From Devosia sp. (GTDB taxonomy: Bacteria > Pseudomonadota > Alphaproteobacteria > Rhizobiales > Devosiaceae): a stretch of DNA of 64,000 nt. The notes beneath the pieces were generated by a model that was not told where the DNA came from, searched no databases, and saw nothing but the letters and a program-made list of their open reading frames with translations. Numbering within the stretch: the stretch's first letter is position 1; the number at the start of each line of letters is the position of its first letter. The translations under genes and the position numbers were made by a program. Shown here one piece after another: positions 51,472-60,976 of the stretch. Location: contig JAQGJK010000026.1 in NCBI GenBank assembly GCA_028290665.1, forward strand, positions 216,861-280,860. Reading direction: 5' to 3'.

Positions 51472-53495
51472 CACCCGGCAACTTTCGAAAAATCGGCGAC
51501 GAGCCGCATGGTGTCACGAAGTTTGGCGAGCAGCGTCAGCCGGTCGGCGCGCTTTTCGGCGTCGGGATCGTTGACCAGCACTTCGGTGAAGAACGCATCG
51601 ACCGGCTGGCGCAAGGTCGAGAGCGCGGCGATGGCGCCGCGATAATCATCGGCGGCAACACGAGCCGACACCTCGGAATAGGTCTTCGCGACGACCCTGC
51701 GGAGTTCGAATTCCTCCGGGCCGGGCTCGGTCCAGGTGAACCCGTCCCCACCATAACCGCGCTTGTCCTGCTTTTCCTCGGCGGCGAGAATATTAGCGGC
51801 GCGCTTGTAGCCGGCGAGCAAATTAATGCCATCCGCCGACGACAGCAGCGCCGACAGCGCCTCGACCCGCCGGGTGATTTCCAGCACATCGTCGCTATCG
51901 GGCGTGATCACCGCATCGACCAGATCGTGCCGGGCGCCGGCATCGCGCAATGTGACTTTCAGGCGATCGTGGAAGAAGGCGAGGAGGTCTTTTTCGACCT
52001 TGAGCGGGAATGCCAGAGCGTTTTCGGAAATAATCCGGATTACCCCCAGCGCCGCGCGCCGCAGCGCAAACGGGTCACGGGAGCCGGTGGGCTTTTCATC
52101 GATCGCCCAGAAGCCGGTCAGCAGGTCGAGCTTGTCGGCCAGCGCCACGGCGATGGCGACCGGCTCGGTGGGCACCTTATCGGTCGGCCCGACCGGCTTG
52201 TAGTGCTGGGCGATGGCATCGGCGATGGCAGGGGCCTCGCCCTGCGCCAGCGCGTAATACCGCCCCATCAGGCCCTGCAGCTCGGGAAATTCCCCGACCA
52301 TGCCGGAGACGAGATCGGCCTTGGCCAGCCGGGCGGCGCGACGCGCCTGTACGGGGTCGGCGCCGACCAGCGGGGCGATCTCGCCAGCGAGTTTTTCGAT
52401 CCGCTCGACGCGCTGCAACTGGGTGCCGAGTTTCTGGTGGAACACCACGTCCTTGAGCTTGGGCACCGCATCGGCCAGCGGGGTCGCGAGGTCGGTGGTG
52501 TAAAAGAACTTCGCATCGCTCAGCCGCGCGCGAATAACACGCTCATTGCCGGCGATGATGGTGGCGCCGCCATCATTCGCCACCTGATTGGCAATGATGA
52601 TGAATTTGGGCGCGAGCTTCCCCTTGGCATCACGCAAGCAAAAGCATTTCTGGTTGACGCGGATCGTCGCGATGATGGCTTCCTCGGGCACGGCGAGAAA
52701 GGCCGGATCGAACGATCCCATCATCACCACCGGCCATTCGACCAGTCCCGCGACCTCTTCGAGCAGCCCCTCATCGGCAATGACACTCAGCCCCTGCGCG
52801 AACGCGAGGTGCTCCGCGTCGGTGCGGATGATGTCCTTCCGGCGATCAATATCGAGCACCACTTTGGCGCGTTCGAGCGCCGTCAGGTAGTCGTCGAACC
52901 GCTTGATCCGGATAGCGTTGGGCGCGAGGAACCGATGGCCGAAGGTGGTCTGGCCGGAAGCGATGCCGCCGACGTTGAACGCGATCACTTCCGGCTCATC
53001 GTTCTCAGCGCCAAATGTCGCAGTGATGGCGCGCAGCGGCCGCACCCAAGTCAGCCCGCCTTCGCCCCACTGCATCGATTTGGGCCAGGAAAAGCCAGTG
53101 ACCACCCCCGGCAGCAGCGCCGCCAGAATGTCCGTCGCCTCGGCGCCGGGCTTTTCCACCACGGCAACGTAAAACTCGCCTTTCTTCGGGTCAGTCACGA
53201 TCCGCGCCTGATCGATCGAAGCGAGCCCCGCGGCCTTCAGGAACCCGTCGATCGCCTGCTGCGGTGCGCCCACACGCGGCCCCTTTTTCTCCTCGCGCGT
53301 ATCGGGCGAGCGGGCCGGCACCCCGGTGACGGTCAGCGCCAGCCGGCGCGGCGTCACGAACGCCTTGGCGCTTTCATAAAGCAGCCCCTCGGCAACCAGC
53401 GCATCGGTCACGGCCTTGCGCAGTTCCTCGGCCGCCTTCCGCTGCATGCGCGCCGGAATTTCCTCGGAAAACAGTTCAAGCAGCAGTTCGGGCAT
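51471..53495 (-). CDS. glyS: Glycyl-tRNA synthetase beta subunit
   Basis: 674 residues, slightly shorter than many (about 690). The N-terminus [29 protein letters not shown] and the conserved [14 protein letters not shown] and ARLSDAKFF segments define GlyS; the C-terminal anticodon-binding-like domain is present ([30 protein letters not shown]). It works with GlyQ as an alpha2beta2 enzyme. The ORF-track start is 96 codons too far upstream. glyQ lies about 4.3 kb upstream on the same strand, separated by the lemA block. Confidence 0.95.
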   Translation of the reverse strand: MPELLLELFSEEIPARMQRKAAEELRKAVTDALVAEGLLYESAKAFVTPRRLALTVTGVPARSPDTREEKKGPRVGAPQQAIDGFLKAAGLASIDQARIVTDPKKGEFYVAVVEKPGAEATDILAALLPGVVTGFSWPKSMQWGEGGLTWVRPLRAITATFGAENDEPEVIAFNVGGIASGQTTFGHRFLAPNAIRIKRFDDYLTALERAKVVLDIDRRKDIIRTDAEHLAFAQGLSVIADEGLLEEVAGLVEWPVVMMGSFDPAFLAVPEEAIIATIRVNQKCFCLRDAKGKLAPKFIIIANQVANDGGATIIAGNERVIRARLSDAKFFYTTDLATPLADAVPKLKDVVFHQKLGTQLQRVERIEKLAGEIAPLVGADPVQARRAARLAKADLVSGMVGEFPELQGLMGRYYALAQGEAPAIADAIAQHYKPVGPTDKVPTEPVAIAVALADKLDLLTGFWAIDEKPTGSRDPFALRRAALGVIRIISENALAFPLKVEKDLLAFFHDRLKVTLRDAGARHDLVDAVITPDSDDVLEITRRVEALSALLSSADGINLLAGYKRAANILAAEEKQDKRGYGGDGFTWTEPGPEEFELRRVVAKTYSEVSARVAADDYRGAIAALSTLRQPVDAFFTEVLVNDPDAEKRADRLTLLAKLRDTMRLVADFSKVAG

Positions 53496-53576
53496 GTCGA
53501 AACTTCGCGCTAGAGTGACGGGCCTGCGTAACAAGCGCCGCCCGAGCTGTCCATCGCGCGGTAACAGGAGCGTTAA

Positions 53577-54062
53577 ATGCCAAAAGTCCCGGATCCCCCG
53601 CCAACGTTGCGAGAGGTCACGCCGGCAGTAATGGCGGAAGTGCGAACGCTGATCGACGCGGCGCATTACGGCTCGCTCGGCACGCTCGATCCGGCCGACG
53701 GCTACCCCAATATTAGCCGCGTCAACCTGCTGATCGGGCCCGATGGTGGGCCACTGACTTTCATCTCGGCGCTGGCGGCGCACACCGTCGCGCTTCGCGC
53801 CGATCCACGCTGCGGCCTGCTAATCGGCGAAGTCGGCAAAGGCGACCCGGTCGCCTACCCGAGGCTGGCGCTCAAGTGCCACGCCGAGTGGCTCCCGACA
53901 GCCGATGCACTCCGATCGGCATGGCTTACGGCGCACCCCAAGGCGCAGCTTTACATCGACCTGCCGGATTTCAGCTTCGTCGCGCTGCGGCCAGTCTCCG
54001 CGACTTATATCGATGGGTTTGGGCGGGCGTATGCGCTCTCCGCAGAGCACTTCGCGCCTTGA
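53577..54062 (+). CDS. HugZ/pyridoxamine-oxidase-like split-barrel protein
   Basis: 161 residues. The flavin-reductase-like split barrel is visible in [80 protein letters not shown]. It belongs to the HugZ-like group of FMN or heme binding proteins; the C-terminal heme-binding loop of HugZ is absent, so heme degradation is uncertain. AGGAG precedes the ATG by 6 nt. It is the only plus-strand gene in this region. Confidence 0.85.
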   Translation: MPKVPDPPPTLREVTPAVMAEVRTLIDAAHYGSLGTLDPADGYPNISRVNLLIGPDGGPLTFISALAAHTVALRADPRCGLLIGEVGKGDPVAYPRLALKCHAEWLPTADALRSAWLTAHPKAQLYIDLPDFSFVALRPVSATYIDGFGRAYALSAEHFAP

Positions 54063-54087
54063 CGAAACTGTCTGCCGGGGCCCGCGC

Positions 54088-56010
54088 TTACCAACCCCCG
54101 CCGCCGCCACCGCCACCGCCACCGCCTGAAAATCCACCACCGCCGCCGCCACCTGACGATGACGACGACACCGGCTGCGCGGCGATCATCGCGGCGCTCA
54201 TCCCGGCGGCGACCGAGGCGACGGAATTGGACAGTTTGCCAGGCGAAAAACTCGACCCGGAATACCACAGCGGGCGGTAAGCCCCGGCGGTCGCGCCGGC
54301 CACGGCGTTGAGGGCGAGTGCAGCCTCGAAGTGCTTGGACCACGGTTTTTCGACCCCGAGCGCGATGGCGAAGGGCAGGATGCCTTCGAAGCGCTCTACG
54401 GTCAGCGGTGGCTCGGCGACGATGTTGAGGCGATTTTCCTCGGCGGTGTCCATATACATGCGGAAGCCCTCGATCTGGTCCATCACCTTGCGGCCCTGCA
54501 CCGTCGGGGCGCGCATCAGCACGGCGAAGATAACGTTGGTGAGGGTGATCGAGGCCGCCCCGATGATGGCGGCGCTGAACGACAGGCCGGAAAAGATCGA
54601 GGCGATACTACCGCCGAGATTGATCAGCACGATGACGATGCCGATCCCGATGCCGATTTTCGAGATGCCGGCGCCGGTCCACAGCGATTTGAACACCCCG
54701 GTAAATAGCCCGAGGAACACGCCGGCGAATGCCGCAGCGCCGAGCCACACCCAGTCAAGCACGCCGGTCAGCGCCATGAGCAGCAGGCAGGCCATCGACA
54801 ACAGGAACCCGACGATGATGTAGCCGAAGTTGTTCTTGAAATAGACCTGCCGGTTTTCCTTTTCGATCGTCGCGATGAACTCCCCCCGCTTGGCGTTGAG
54901 CTTGGGGCCGGTGGTAGTGTCGATGGTCAGCGTGCCGCTCGCGGCGATGTGGTCGTAAACCAGTTTTTCGCCGGCCGGCAGCGCGTCCGGGCGGGCATTG
55001 GTGAGGGTCAACCGCAACGCCTTGCCGGCATTGTCGATGGTGAGGAGGCCCTTGGCGCCGAGGTCGAAAATCGCCGAGGTGAACGCCGTCCAGCCGGTCT
55101 GCTGCCAGCCCATGTAGTGGACGAAATGCGCCAGCGCCGGCGAAAAGCCCTTGGGCGGATGGAACAGCGGAACGATGGTGCCGCGCGCCGGATCGCGCCC
55201 GACAGCGTTCCATGCGTACAGGAAATACCCGAGCACGATCAGCACCGACAGCGCCGGCAGGATCAGGTCCCGGTGGTCCGAGAGCCAGTACCAAAAGGCG
55301 GTGGCGCCATCGGGCTCGGCCACCACCCCTTTCGGAAAATTGACGAACACGCTCATCCCCTCATAGGGCGCGAGCGGGCTGGTCAGCTTGAAACTGATGG
55401 TGTTGGGCGTGGCGCCCGGGACGATTTCGACATTGGATTCGGTTGATCCGAACCCGCCGGTATAACCGCCCGATTGCCGCACCACGGCGCCCTCGGGCAG
55501 CGTCAGCGTCGCCGTCGCCCGCCGGATGGGAAATTCCCAATAATTGCCGGTGGCGTTCCAGTACAATTCGTCGTGGTCGATGAAAAACCGGGCCATCCGC
55601 GTCGAGGTGTATTTGACGCGGTAGCGGTGCGGCCCGGTGCTGATCAGCACATCGGGATCGCCGATGCGGATGCGGATGCCGCCCTGGATGCTCTCGGTCG
55701 AATAGGGTTCGGCCTTGCCGTCGCGCAGCACCTCCAGCACGTCGAGATCAGAACGCAGCCGGGAGCCGTCATCGTTGATCAGCACCGTCGGAATGTCGCG
55801 AAAAATACCGCGACGGATCGAGTTGCCCTCGGCTGTGACTTCGATGGTTTCGGTCACCGTAACGGTGCCATCGGTCGCCAGCACGACATTGCTGTCGAAG
55901 CCCCGGATTTCCTCGCGGGCAATAGCCGGGACCGCGAACAGCAAAAGGGTAAGAAACGCCAGTAGCCAGGGCTGCCCCGTCGAGCAGTGGCGAGAAACCA
56001 TCCTCAGCAT
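54088..56010 (-). CDS. DUF2207 membrane protein with poly-glycine tail
   Basis: 640 residues. A signal peptide (PWLLAFLTLLLFAVPAIA) leads to an extracytoplasmic DUF2207 domain (REEIRGFDSNVVLATDGTVTVTETIEVTAEGNSIRRGIFRDIPT); then a membrane helix (LILPALSVLIVLGYFLYAW), a soluble segment, and further helices near 460-560. The C-terminus is SSSSSGGGGGGGFSGGGGGGGGGGGW, the glycine tail typical of this family. Such genes are nearly always beside lemA, as here (14 bp apart). Function unknown; envelope role inferred. Confidence 0.9.
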   Translation of the reverse strand: MLRMVSRHCSTGQPWLLAFLTLLLFAVPAIAREEIRGFDSNVVLATDGTVTVTETIEVTAEGNSIRRGIFRDIPTVLINDDGSRLRSDLDVLEVLRDGKAEPYSTESIQGGIRIRIGDPDVLISTGPHRYRVKYTSTRMARFFIDHDELYWNATGNYWEFPIRRATATLTLPEGAVVRQSGGYTGGFGSTESNVEIVPGATPNTISFKLTSPLAPYEGMSVFVNFPKGVVAEPDGATAFWYWLSDHRDLILPALSVLIVLGYFLYAWNAVGRDPARGTIVPLFHPPKGFSPALAHFVHYMGWQQTGWTAFTSAIFDLGAKGLLTIDNAGKALRLTLTNARPDALPAGEKLVYDHIAASGTLTIDTTTGPKLNAKRGEFIATIEKENRQVYFKNNFGYIIVGFLLSMACLLLMALTGVLDWVWLGAAAFAGVFLGLFTGVFKSLWTGAGISKIGIGIGIVIVLINLGGSIASIFSGLSFSAAIIGAASITLTNVIFAVLMRAPTVQGRKVMDQIEGFRMYMDTAEENRLNIVAEPPLTVERFEGILPFAIALGVEKPWSKHFEAALALNAVAGATAGAYRPLWYSGSSFSPGKLSNSVASVAAGMSAAMIAAQPVSSSSSGGGGGGGFSGGGGGGGGGGGW

Positions 56011-56023
56011 GATGCGCCGCCGG

Positions 56024-56581
56024 TCAGAACTTGACAGTCGGCACGGCGCGGTCGGCGGCGTTTTCGAGTTCGAAATACTCGGCCTTCTTGAAGCCGAAAC
56101 TGTTGGCAACGAACACCGACGGGAAGCTCTCGACGGCGATGTTGAGGTTGCGCGCGGCGCCGTTGTAATAGCGGCGGGCCAACTGGATTTCATCCTCGAC
56201 AGTCTGCAGTGCGCCCTGGAATTCGAGGAACGTGGTGTTGGCCTTGAGGTCGGGATAGGCCTCGGCGGTGGCGATCAGCCGCCCGAGCGCCGATGACAGC
56301 TGGCCTTCCGCGGCGGCGCGCTGTTCGGGCGTCCCGCCGGCGACACTCGTGGCCGCGGCGCGGGCATTGGTCACCGCTTCGAGCGTTTCGCGCTCGTGGC
56401 TCATATAGCCCTTCACTGTCTCCATCAGATTGGGAATGAGATCGGTGCGGCGCTTCAGCTGCACGTCGATGCCCGACCAGCCCTCTTCGGTCAGCTGCCG
56501 GTTTTTGACCAGGCTGTTGTAGAGCACGATGGCGTAAACGACGATGGCGGCAATGATGCCGAGCACGATCCAGCCGAACAT
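56024..56581 (-). CDS. lemA: LemA family protein
   Basis: 185 residues. One N-terminal helix (IVLGIIAAIVVYAIVLYNSLV) is followed by the all-helical LemA domain: GWSGIDVQLKRRTDLIPNLMETVKGYMSHERETLEAVTNARA and FPSVFVANSFGFKKAEYFELE. Function is not established; it is anchored with the domain probably outside the cytoplasm. It is in operon with the DUF2207 gene. Confidence 0.95.
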   Translation of the reverse strand: MFGWIVLGIIAAIVVYAIVLYNSLVKNRQLTEEGWSGIDVQLKRRTDLIPNLMETVKGYMSHERETLEAVTNARAAATSVAGGTPEQRAAAEGQLSSALGRLIATAEAYPDLKANTTFLEFQGALQTVEDEIQLARRYYNGAARNLNIAVESFPSVFVANSFGFKKAEYFELENAADRAVPTVKF

Positions 56582-56683
56582 GAAACTATCCCCAGTTGCA
56601 GCGCACCGTCACATCCCCCGCGATGCCGGCGCACTTCGAGCGCAACAGTGTCACTTGCCCGCCACGACTTCAACAGCGCTGCG

Positions 56684-56860
56684 TCAAACCTCGTCCTCAG
56701 GCTCCAGCGGCAGCCCCGGCCGATACTTGCCCTTCCGCACATAAGCCCTCGGGTCCTTCTCGACCCGCTGCTCAAACGACCCCTGCCGCAACGACTTCGC
56801 CGCGAGATTCCGCGGCGCGATGGTCTTGCGGTTGAGCCTGGTGTGAGTGGGCGTTTTCAT
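56684..56860 (-). CDS. Small basic conserved-type protein
   Basis: 58 residues, strongly basic: MKTPTHTRLNRKTIAPRNLAAKSLRQGSFEQRVEKDPRAYVRKGKYRPGLPLEPEDEV. It resembles short KSL...F.QRV..RKAYRRK-type proteins seen in alphaproteobacteria, of unknown function; nucleic-acid binding is plausible from charge. The ATG at 56860 is preferred to the ORF-track start. It is not clearly in an operon with lemA (102 bp apart). Confidence 0.65.
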   Translation of the reverse strand: MKTPTHTRLNRKTIAPRNLAAKSLRQGSFEQRVEKDPRAYVRKGKYRPGLPLEPEDEV

Positions 56861-56954
56861 GAGATTCAAGGCAGTGCGAGGCCGTCGAAACAGCAACGCC
56901 GCAGCGTTAAGCGGACCGGCTGGAATTCAGTCTTAATCGACGGCGCACTGAAAC

Positions 56955-57701
56955 TCAGAGCGTTGTCGAAGTTATCGGCGTGGTTTTCGAGGGGAGCGGG
57001 CGACCTTCGATATAGTGACCGTAAAGTGTAGTGATAATACCGACGCCGACTAACAAAGCCAGCCAGCTGGTAGCTGCCTCCCAAATGATGCCGAGCGGAC
57101 GTAGGGACCCAACCAGCATCATTGATGGGATGGAGATAACAAGCGCGGCGATAGCCGAGATGAACGCCAAGGCAAGAATATCACCACTGGCGCCACGCGT
57201 CGCATTCCATGCCTCGCCCAATCGCAGCGGTCGCTTGATGGCAGCGGCCGGAAGGATCAGCGCCAGTCGATAGAGTACGACCATGAGGATAAAGACGATG
57301 ACTGGGAAGATCAGAACCGCGCCTAGCGTTCCCCCTAGCAACGCCACCGGACTAACTAACAATGCGACGAGCAAAACAACGGGGATCGACAGTAGACTGA
57401 GCACCAGCGACCAGCCGAAATAAGCAAGAATGCGATCGCCATGAAAGCGCGGCAGCCAGCCAACCGGCAACTCGTCCAGCAGAATGAAACGGTGCCAGGC
57501 AACCGCGATCCAGAGGCTGCCCAAACCAGCAAGAAAAGAGACCAGGACGGCAAGCGGCGAGGGCGACGCGACGTCGGCGCCGCTTAGCAGCGAATACGCC
57601 GCGATTGCTGGAACGAAGTACAGCAGGATCGAAATCCGGAATGCGTACTGCAGATTGTCAAAAACTAGCCGAACGGCATGAAGAAACAGTCTTAAGCCCA
57701 A
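56955..57701 (-). CDS. Multi-pass membrane protein, unknown
   Basis: 248 residues with about six hydrophobic helices (ISILLYFVPAIAAYSLL, PLAVLVSFLAGLGSLWIAVAW, LVLSLLSIPVVLLVALLVSPVALLGG, VLIFPVIVFILMVVLYRLALILPAAAI, ILALAFISAIAALVISIPSM, SWLALLVGVGIITTLYGHYI). TTG start with AGGGGG upstream. The WHRFILLDE and LRLGEAWNATRG segments look like DUF-type glycerophosphoryl membrane proteins, but no family is assigned. The DNA is visibly lower in G+C than its neighbours, suggesting later insertion between the lemA block and glyQ. Confidence 0.7.
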   Translation of the reverse strand: MGLRLFLHAVRLVFDNLQYAFRISILLYFVPAIAAYSLLSGADVASPSPLAVLVSFLAGLGSLWIAVAWHRFILLDELPVGWLPRFHGDRILAYFGWSLVLSLLSIPVVLLVALLVSPVALLGGTLGAVLIFPVIVFILMVVLYRLALILPAAAIKRPLRLGEAWNATRGASGDILALAFISAIAALVISIPSMMLVGSLRPLGIIWEAATSWLALLVGVGIITTLYGHYIEGRPLPSKTTPITSTTL

Positions 57702-57800
57702 AACGACGTCCCCCTGTGGATCGAAGCTAGCCGCTTACGCGGGCGACCTCGATCATCCCCGGTACAGGGTACAGGCAGATTACTAGAAACTGCAATCTGT

Positions 57801-58727
57801 TCACGTCGCTCCCCCCGCCTCGGTCTGCAGCCACCCCTCCCCGCAGGCTTTCGCCAGTTCGCGGATGCGCAGGATGTAGCTCTGGCGTTCGGTGACCGAG
57901 ATGACGCCGCGGGCGTCGAGCAGGTTGAAATTGTGGCTGGCCTTGATCACCTGCTCATAGGCAGGCACGGCGAGGCTCTGGCGCCCCTCGCTGGCGCCGA
58001 GTTTCAGCAAAGCGAGGCATTCCTTTTCGGCATCGGCGAAGTGGCGGAACAGCATTTCGGTGTCGGCGGCTTCGAAATTGTACTTCGAGAACTCCCGCTC
58101 GTTCTGCAGGAACACGTCGCCATAGGTGACTTTTTCGGGGCCCTCGCGGCCGTTGAAATTGAGGTCGTAGACGTTCTCGACCCCCTGCACATACATGGCG
58201 AGGCGTTCGAGCCCATAGGTGATTTCGCCCGGCACGGGCTTGGTCTCGAACCCGGCGACCTGCTGGAAATAGGTGAACTGGCTGACTTCCATGCCGTCGC
58301 ACCAGCATTCCCAGCCCAGCCCCCAGGCGCCGAGCGTCGGGCTTTCCCAATCGTCCTCGACAAAGCGGATGTCGTGCAGTTTCGCGTCGAGCCCGATCTC
58401 GGACAGCGAATTGAGGTACAATTGTTGGATATTGTCGGGGCTCGGCTTCAGCATCACCTGGAACTGATAATAATGCTGCAGCCGATTGGGATTGTCGCCA
58501 TAGCGCCCATCCTTGGGCCGGCGCGACGGCTGCACATAAGCGGCCTTCCACGGCTTCGGCCCCAGCGCCCGGAGCGTCGTCGCGGGGTGAAACGTCCCGG
58601 CGCCAACCTGCATGTCGTAGGGCTGTAAAATAACGCAGCCCTGATCCGCCCAATAGCGCTGCAAGGTCAGGATCAGGCCCTGGAACGAGTTCCGCGGGTC
58701 CATGTGGGCAGGGAGATCATTGAGCAT
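57801..58727 (-). CDS. glyQ: Glycyl-tRNA synthetase alpha subunit
   Basis: 308 residues. Class II synthetase motifs: [67 protein letters not shown] and [17 protein letters not shown]. It pairs with GlyS to charge tRNA-Gly. The start is an ATG at 58727 ([15 protein letters not shown]) or 58703 (MDPRNSF); neither has a strong ribosome site. It is followed downstream by the unrelated membrane gene and lemA block before glyS. Confidence 0.96.
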   Translation of the reverse strand: MLNDLPAHMDPRNSFQGLILTLQRYWADQGCVILQPYDMQVGAGTFHPATTLRALGPKPWKAAYVQPSRRPKDGRYGDNPNRLQHYYQFQVMLKPSPDNIQQLYLNSLSEIGLDAKLHDIRFVEDDWESPTLGAWGLGWECWCDGMEVSQFTYFQQVAGFETKPVPGEITYGLERLAMYVQGVENVYDLNFNGREGPEKVTYGDVFLQNEREFSKYNFEAADTEMLFRHFADAEKECLALLKLGASEGRQSLAVPAYEQVIKASHNFNLLDARGVISVTERQSYILRIRELAKACGEGWLQTEAGGAT

Positions 58728-58807
58728 CTGGCGATAAGTCCGGAGGGCGAGGCGCGGGGCTCTTACCACGAGGCAACCGGGTTAAGAAGTCTTGCCGAGA
58801 CGGCAAA

Positions 58808-59029
58808 CTAACGCCGATCCCGGTCGTCACTCGGCCGATAGGTGCCGTCCTTGTCGCGTTCGAGGGTGATGACATCGGGGCGGCCGCGTTCGGCGAGGTC
58901 GCGTTTGCGGCGGTCGGCATCGACGGCCCGGAAGCCGCGCTGCCAGTCGCGGAGGATACGGCGCACGCCGAACCAGATCAGCATGCCGATGCCGGCGAAG
59001 ATGGCGATGCGAATGAGCCAGCCAGTCAT
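58808..59029 (-). CDS. Small single-pass membrane protein
   Basis: 73 residues: one N-terminal helix (MTGWLIRIAIFAGIGMLIWFGVRRIL) then a charged Arg/Asp-rich tail (RDWQRGFRAVDADRRKRDLAERGRPDVITLERDKDGTYRPSDDRDRR). A gene of this shape often sits between glyQ and the methyltransferase in rhizobial genomes, which supports it being real. Function unknown. Confidence 0.7.
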   Translation of the reverse strand: MTGWLIRIAIFAGIGMLIWFGVRRILRDWQRGFRAVDADRRKRDLAERGRPDVITLERDKDGTYRPSDDRDRR

Positions 59030-59073
59030 CGGTGCCCCCAGAGTTGATCCGATGTAATGGGAGGCGCCGGGTT

Positions 59074-59871
59074 TTACCAGTCAAGTCGTCCGGTGCCGCG
59101 CAGGATGGCCTCGAACTCCGGGGCAAAGTCGTGGCCTGCGGCGCCATGCAGCGCCCGGCTGGCGAGCAGCGTCAGCGGTGCCCGCGAGCCTTTCACACCG
59201 CGAACGAGAACGCGCGATGCCGGCGCATCGGGTCGTGGCACCAGGGGCAACGCGGTGATGGCGCCGAAGCGGACGGCAAAACTTGCCAGCACGACGCCAA
59301 GCAGCGTCGCCGGCAGGACGAAAATCGTCTCGCCGCCATTGCACACCGATGTCGCGGCGGCTTTGACCCACAGGTCGAGCGCATCGGCCGGCATGTGCCG
59401 GGCTCCCGCACGGCCTGGATCGGTGGCGAGGGTCCCCTGCCCGGCGGAAAAGAATGGTGGATTGGCGATTACCGTGTCGAAGGCGTCAGGCAACAGGCCG
59501 GCCGCCTTGCGCTCGACCCCCCTCGCCGTAACATCGACCAGCGCCACCCTTGCGCGGTTGGCAAAACCGTTGGCCGCCAAATTGGCCACGGCTAGCGCCA
59601 CGAGGTCGGGATCGCGCTCCGCGAGCAGCGCCGTGCGATCACTTCGCTGCGACAGCGCCACCAGCCCGGCGGTACCGACGCCGCAGCCGAGATCGAGCAC
59701 CGAGCGGCTACCCGGTGCAACCGCGGCCCCCAGCAGCACGGCATCGAGCCCGGCGCGATAGCCCTTGGCGGGCTGCGACACGGTGAGCGCCCCCCCGAGA
59801 AAGGCATCGATTGTCGGCGCGAGGTGATTTACAACCGGTTTTACATCGGCGCGTGGCTGGTCTAGGGACAT
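59074..59871 (-). CDS. TrmN6/YfiC-like SAM-dependent methyltransferase
   Basis: 265 residues. SAM-binding motif I LDLGCGVGTAGLVAL and the amino-methyltransferase motif NPPF (IANPPFFS) place it with enzymes that methylate adenine N6, such as tRNA1(Val) A37 methyltransferase. FLGGALTVSQPAKGYRAGLDAVLLGA is typical of the group. The ATG at 59871 has GGAAGG upstream. It is divergent from the polyprenyl synthase with about 88 bp between starts. Confidence 0.88.
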   Translation of the reverse strand: MSLDQPRADVKPVVNHLAPTIDAFLGGALTVSQPAKGYRAGLDAVLLGAAVAPGSRSVLDLGCGVGTAGLVALSQRSDRTALLAERDPDLVALAVANLAANGFANRARVALVDVTARGVERKAAGLLPDAFDTVIANPPFFSAGQGTLATDPGRAGARHMPADALDLWVKAAATSVCNGGETIFVLPATLLGVVLASFAVRFGAITALPLVPRPDAPASRVLVRGVKGSRAPLTLLASRALHGAAGHDFAPEFEAILRGTGRLDW

Positions 59872-59959
59872 CGCACCTTCCGGCGGGTTCGGCTGCAAGA
59901 CTACCGGGCCGATCCCATCGGCTCAACCGGAAATGCCGCGAGGCGGCGATGAGGACTTC

Positions 59960-60976
59960 ATGGCAGCATCTGCCGCGACCGCAGAGTTACGCAGCGAGAC
60001 CAGCGCCATCGAGCGGCTGATCGAAGTGACGCGCGCCGATATGGCGAGGGTCAACGACATGATCCTCGCCCGTGCCCAATCGCATGTCGACATGGTCCCG
60101 GAACTAGCGCGCTACCTGATCGAATCCGGCGGCAAGCGGCTGCGACCGATGCTGGTCGTCGCCGCGGCGCAGCTGTTCGGCGAGGCCAATGGCGCCGAGG
60201 TCAATTTCGCCGCGGCCATCGAATTCCTTCACAACGCCACCCTGCTGCACGACGATGTCGTCGACGAAAGCGACATGCGGCGCGGCCGGCCGGCGGCGCG
60301 GATGGTGTGGGGTAACCAGGCCAGCGTATTGGTCGGGGATTTTCTGCTCGGGCAGGCGTTCATGATGATGGTCGAAACCGGCGAACTGCCGGCGCTGTCG
60401 GTGATCGCCAAGGCCTCGACGGTGATCGCCGAAGGCGAAGTGTTCCAGTTGGCCAAGACCGGCGATCTATCGACCACCCCGGCCGACTACGAGGAAGTGA
60501 TCCGCGCCAAAACGGCGACGCTGTTCGAGGCGGCGACCGAGATTGGCGCGATGGCAGGCGGCGCCGATGCGGCGGGCCGGCAGGCGCTGCGGGCCTATGG
60601 CTTGGCGCTCGGCACGGCGTTCCAACTGGCCGATGACGTGCTCGATTATCGCGGCGAGGCCGGCACAATGGGCAAGAATGCCGGAGACGATCTGCGCGAA
60701 GGCAAGATGACCCTGCCGCTGATCCTGGCGCTTAACGAAGCCAGCGCCGAGGAGCGCGCGACGATCGCCGGCGTGCTCGGCAATGCCGATGCACCCGACA
60801 GCGGCCTTGGCGAGGTGATCGCGATTTTCAATCGCTACCGCACCCTCGAACGCACGGTCGAAGTGGCCGAGGGCCATGCCAATGCCGCACGCGAAGCGCT
60901 GCGCAACCTGCCGAATTCCGAAATGCGAGCCTTGCTCGGCGAGATCGCCGAATTCTCGGTCGGGCGCGCCTACTGA
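59960..60976 (+). CDS. Polyprenyl (octaprenyl/decaprenyl) diphosphate synthase
   Basis: 338 residues. trans-Prenyltransferase motifs: GGKRLRPML, first Asp-rich HDDVVDESDMRRGRP, and second DDVLDYRG with GKNAGDDLREGKMTLPL. It elongates FPP to the long side chain of ubiquinone; the alanine-rich residues before the first DDxxD suit a long product (C40-C50), but the exact length is inferred. GAGGA lies before the ATG. It converges on ispE with a 7-bp overlap of ends. Confidence 0.93.
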   Translation: MAASAATAELRSETSAIERLIEVTRADMARVNDMILARAQSHVDMVPELARYLIESGGKRLRPMLVVAAAQLFGEANGAEVNFAAAIEFLHNATLLHDDVVDESDMRRGRPAARMVWGNQASVLVGDFLLGQAFMMMVETGELPALSVIAKASTVIAEGEVFQLAKTGDLSTTPADYEEVIRAKTATLFEAATEIGAMAGGADAAGRQALRAYGLALGTAFQLADDVLDYRGEAGTMGKNAGDDLREGKMTLPLILALNEASAEERATIAGVLGNADAPDSGLGEVIAIFNRYRTLERTVEVAEGHANAAREALRNLPNSEMRALLGEIAEFSVGRAY

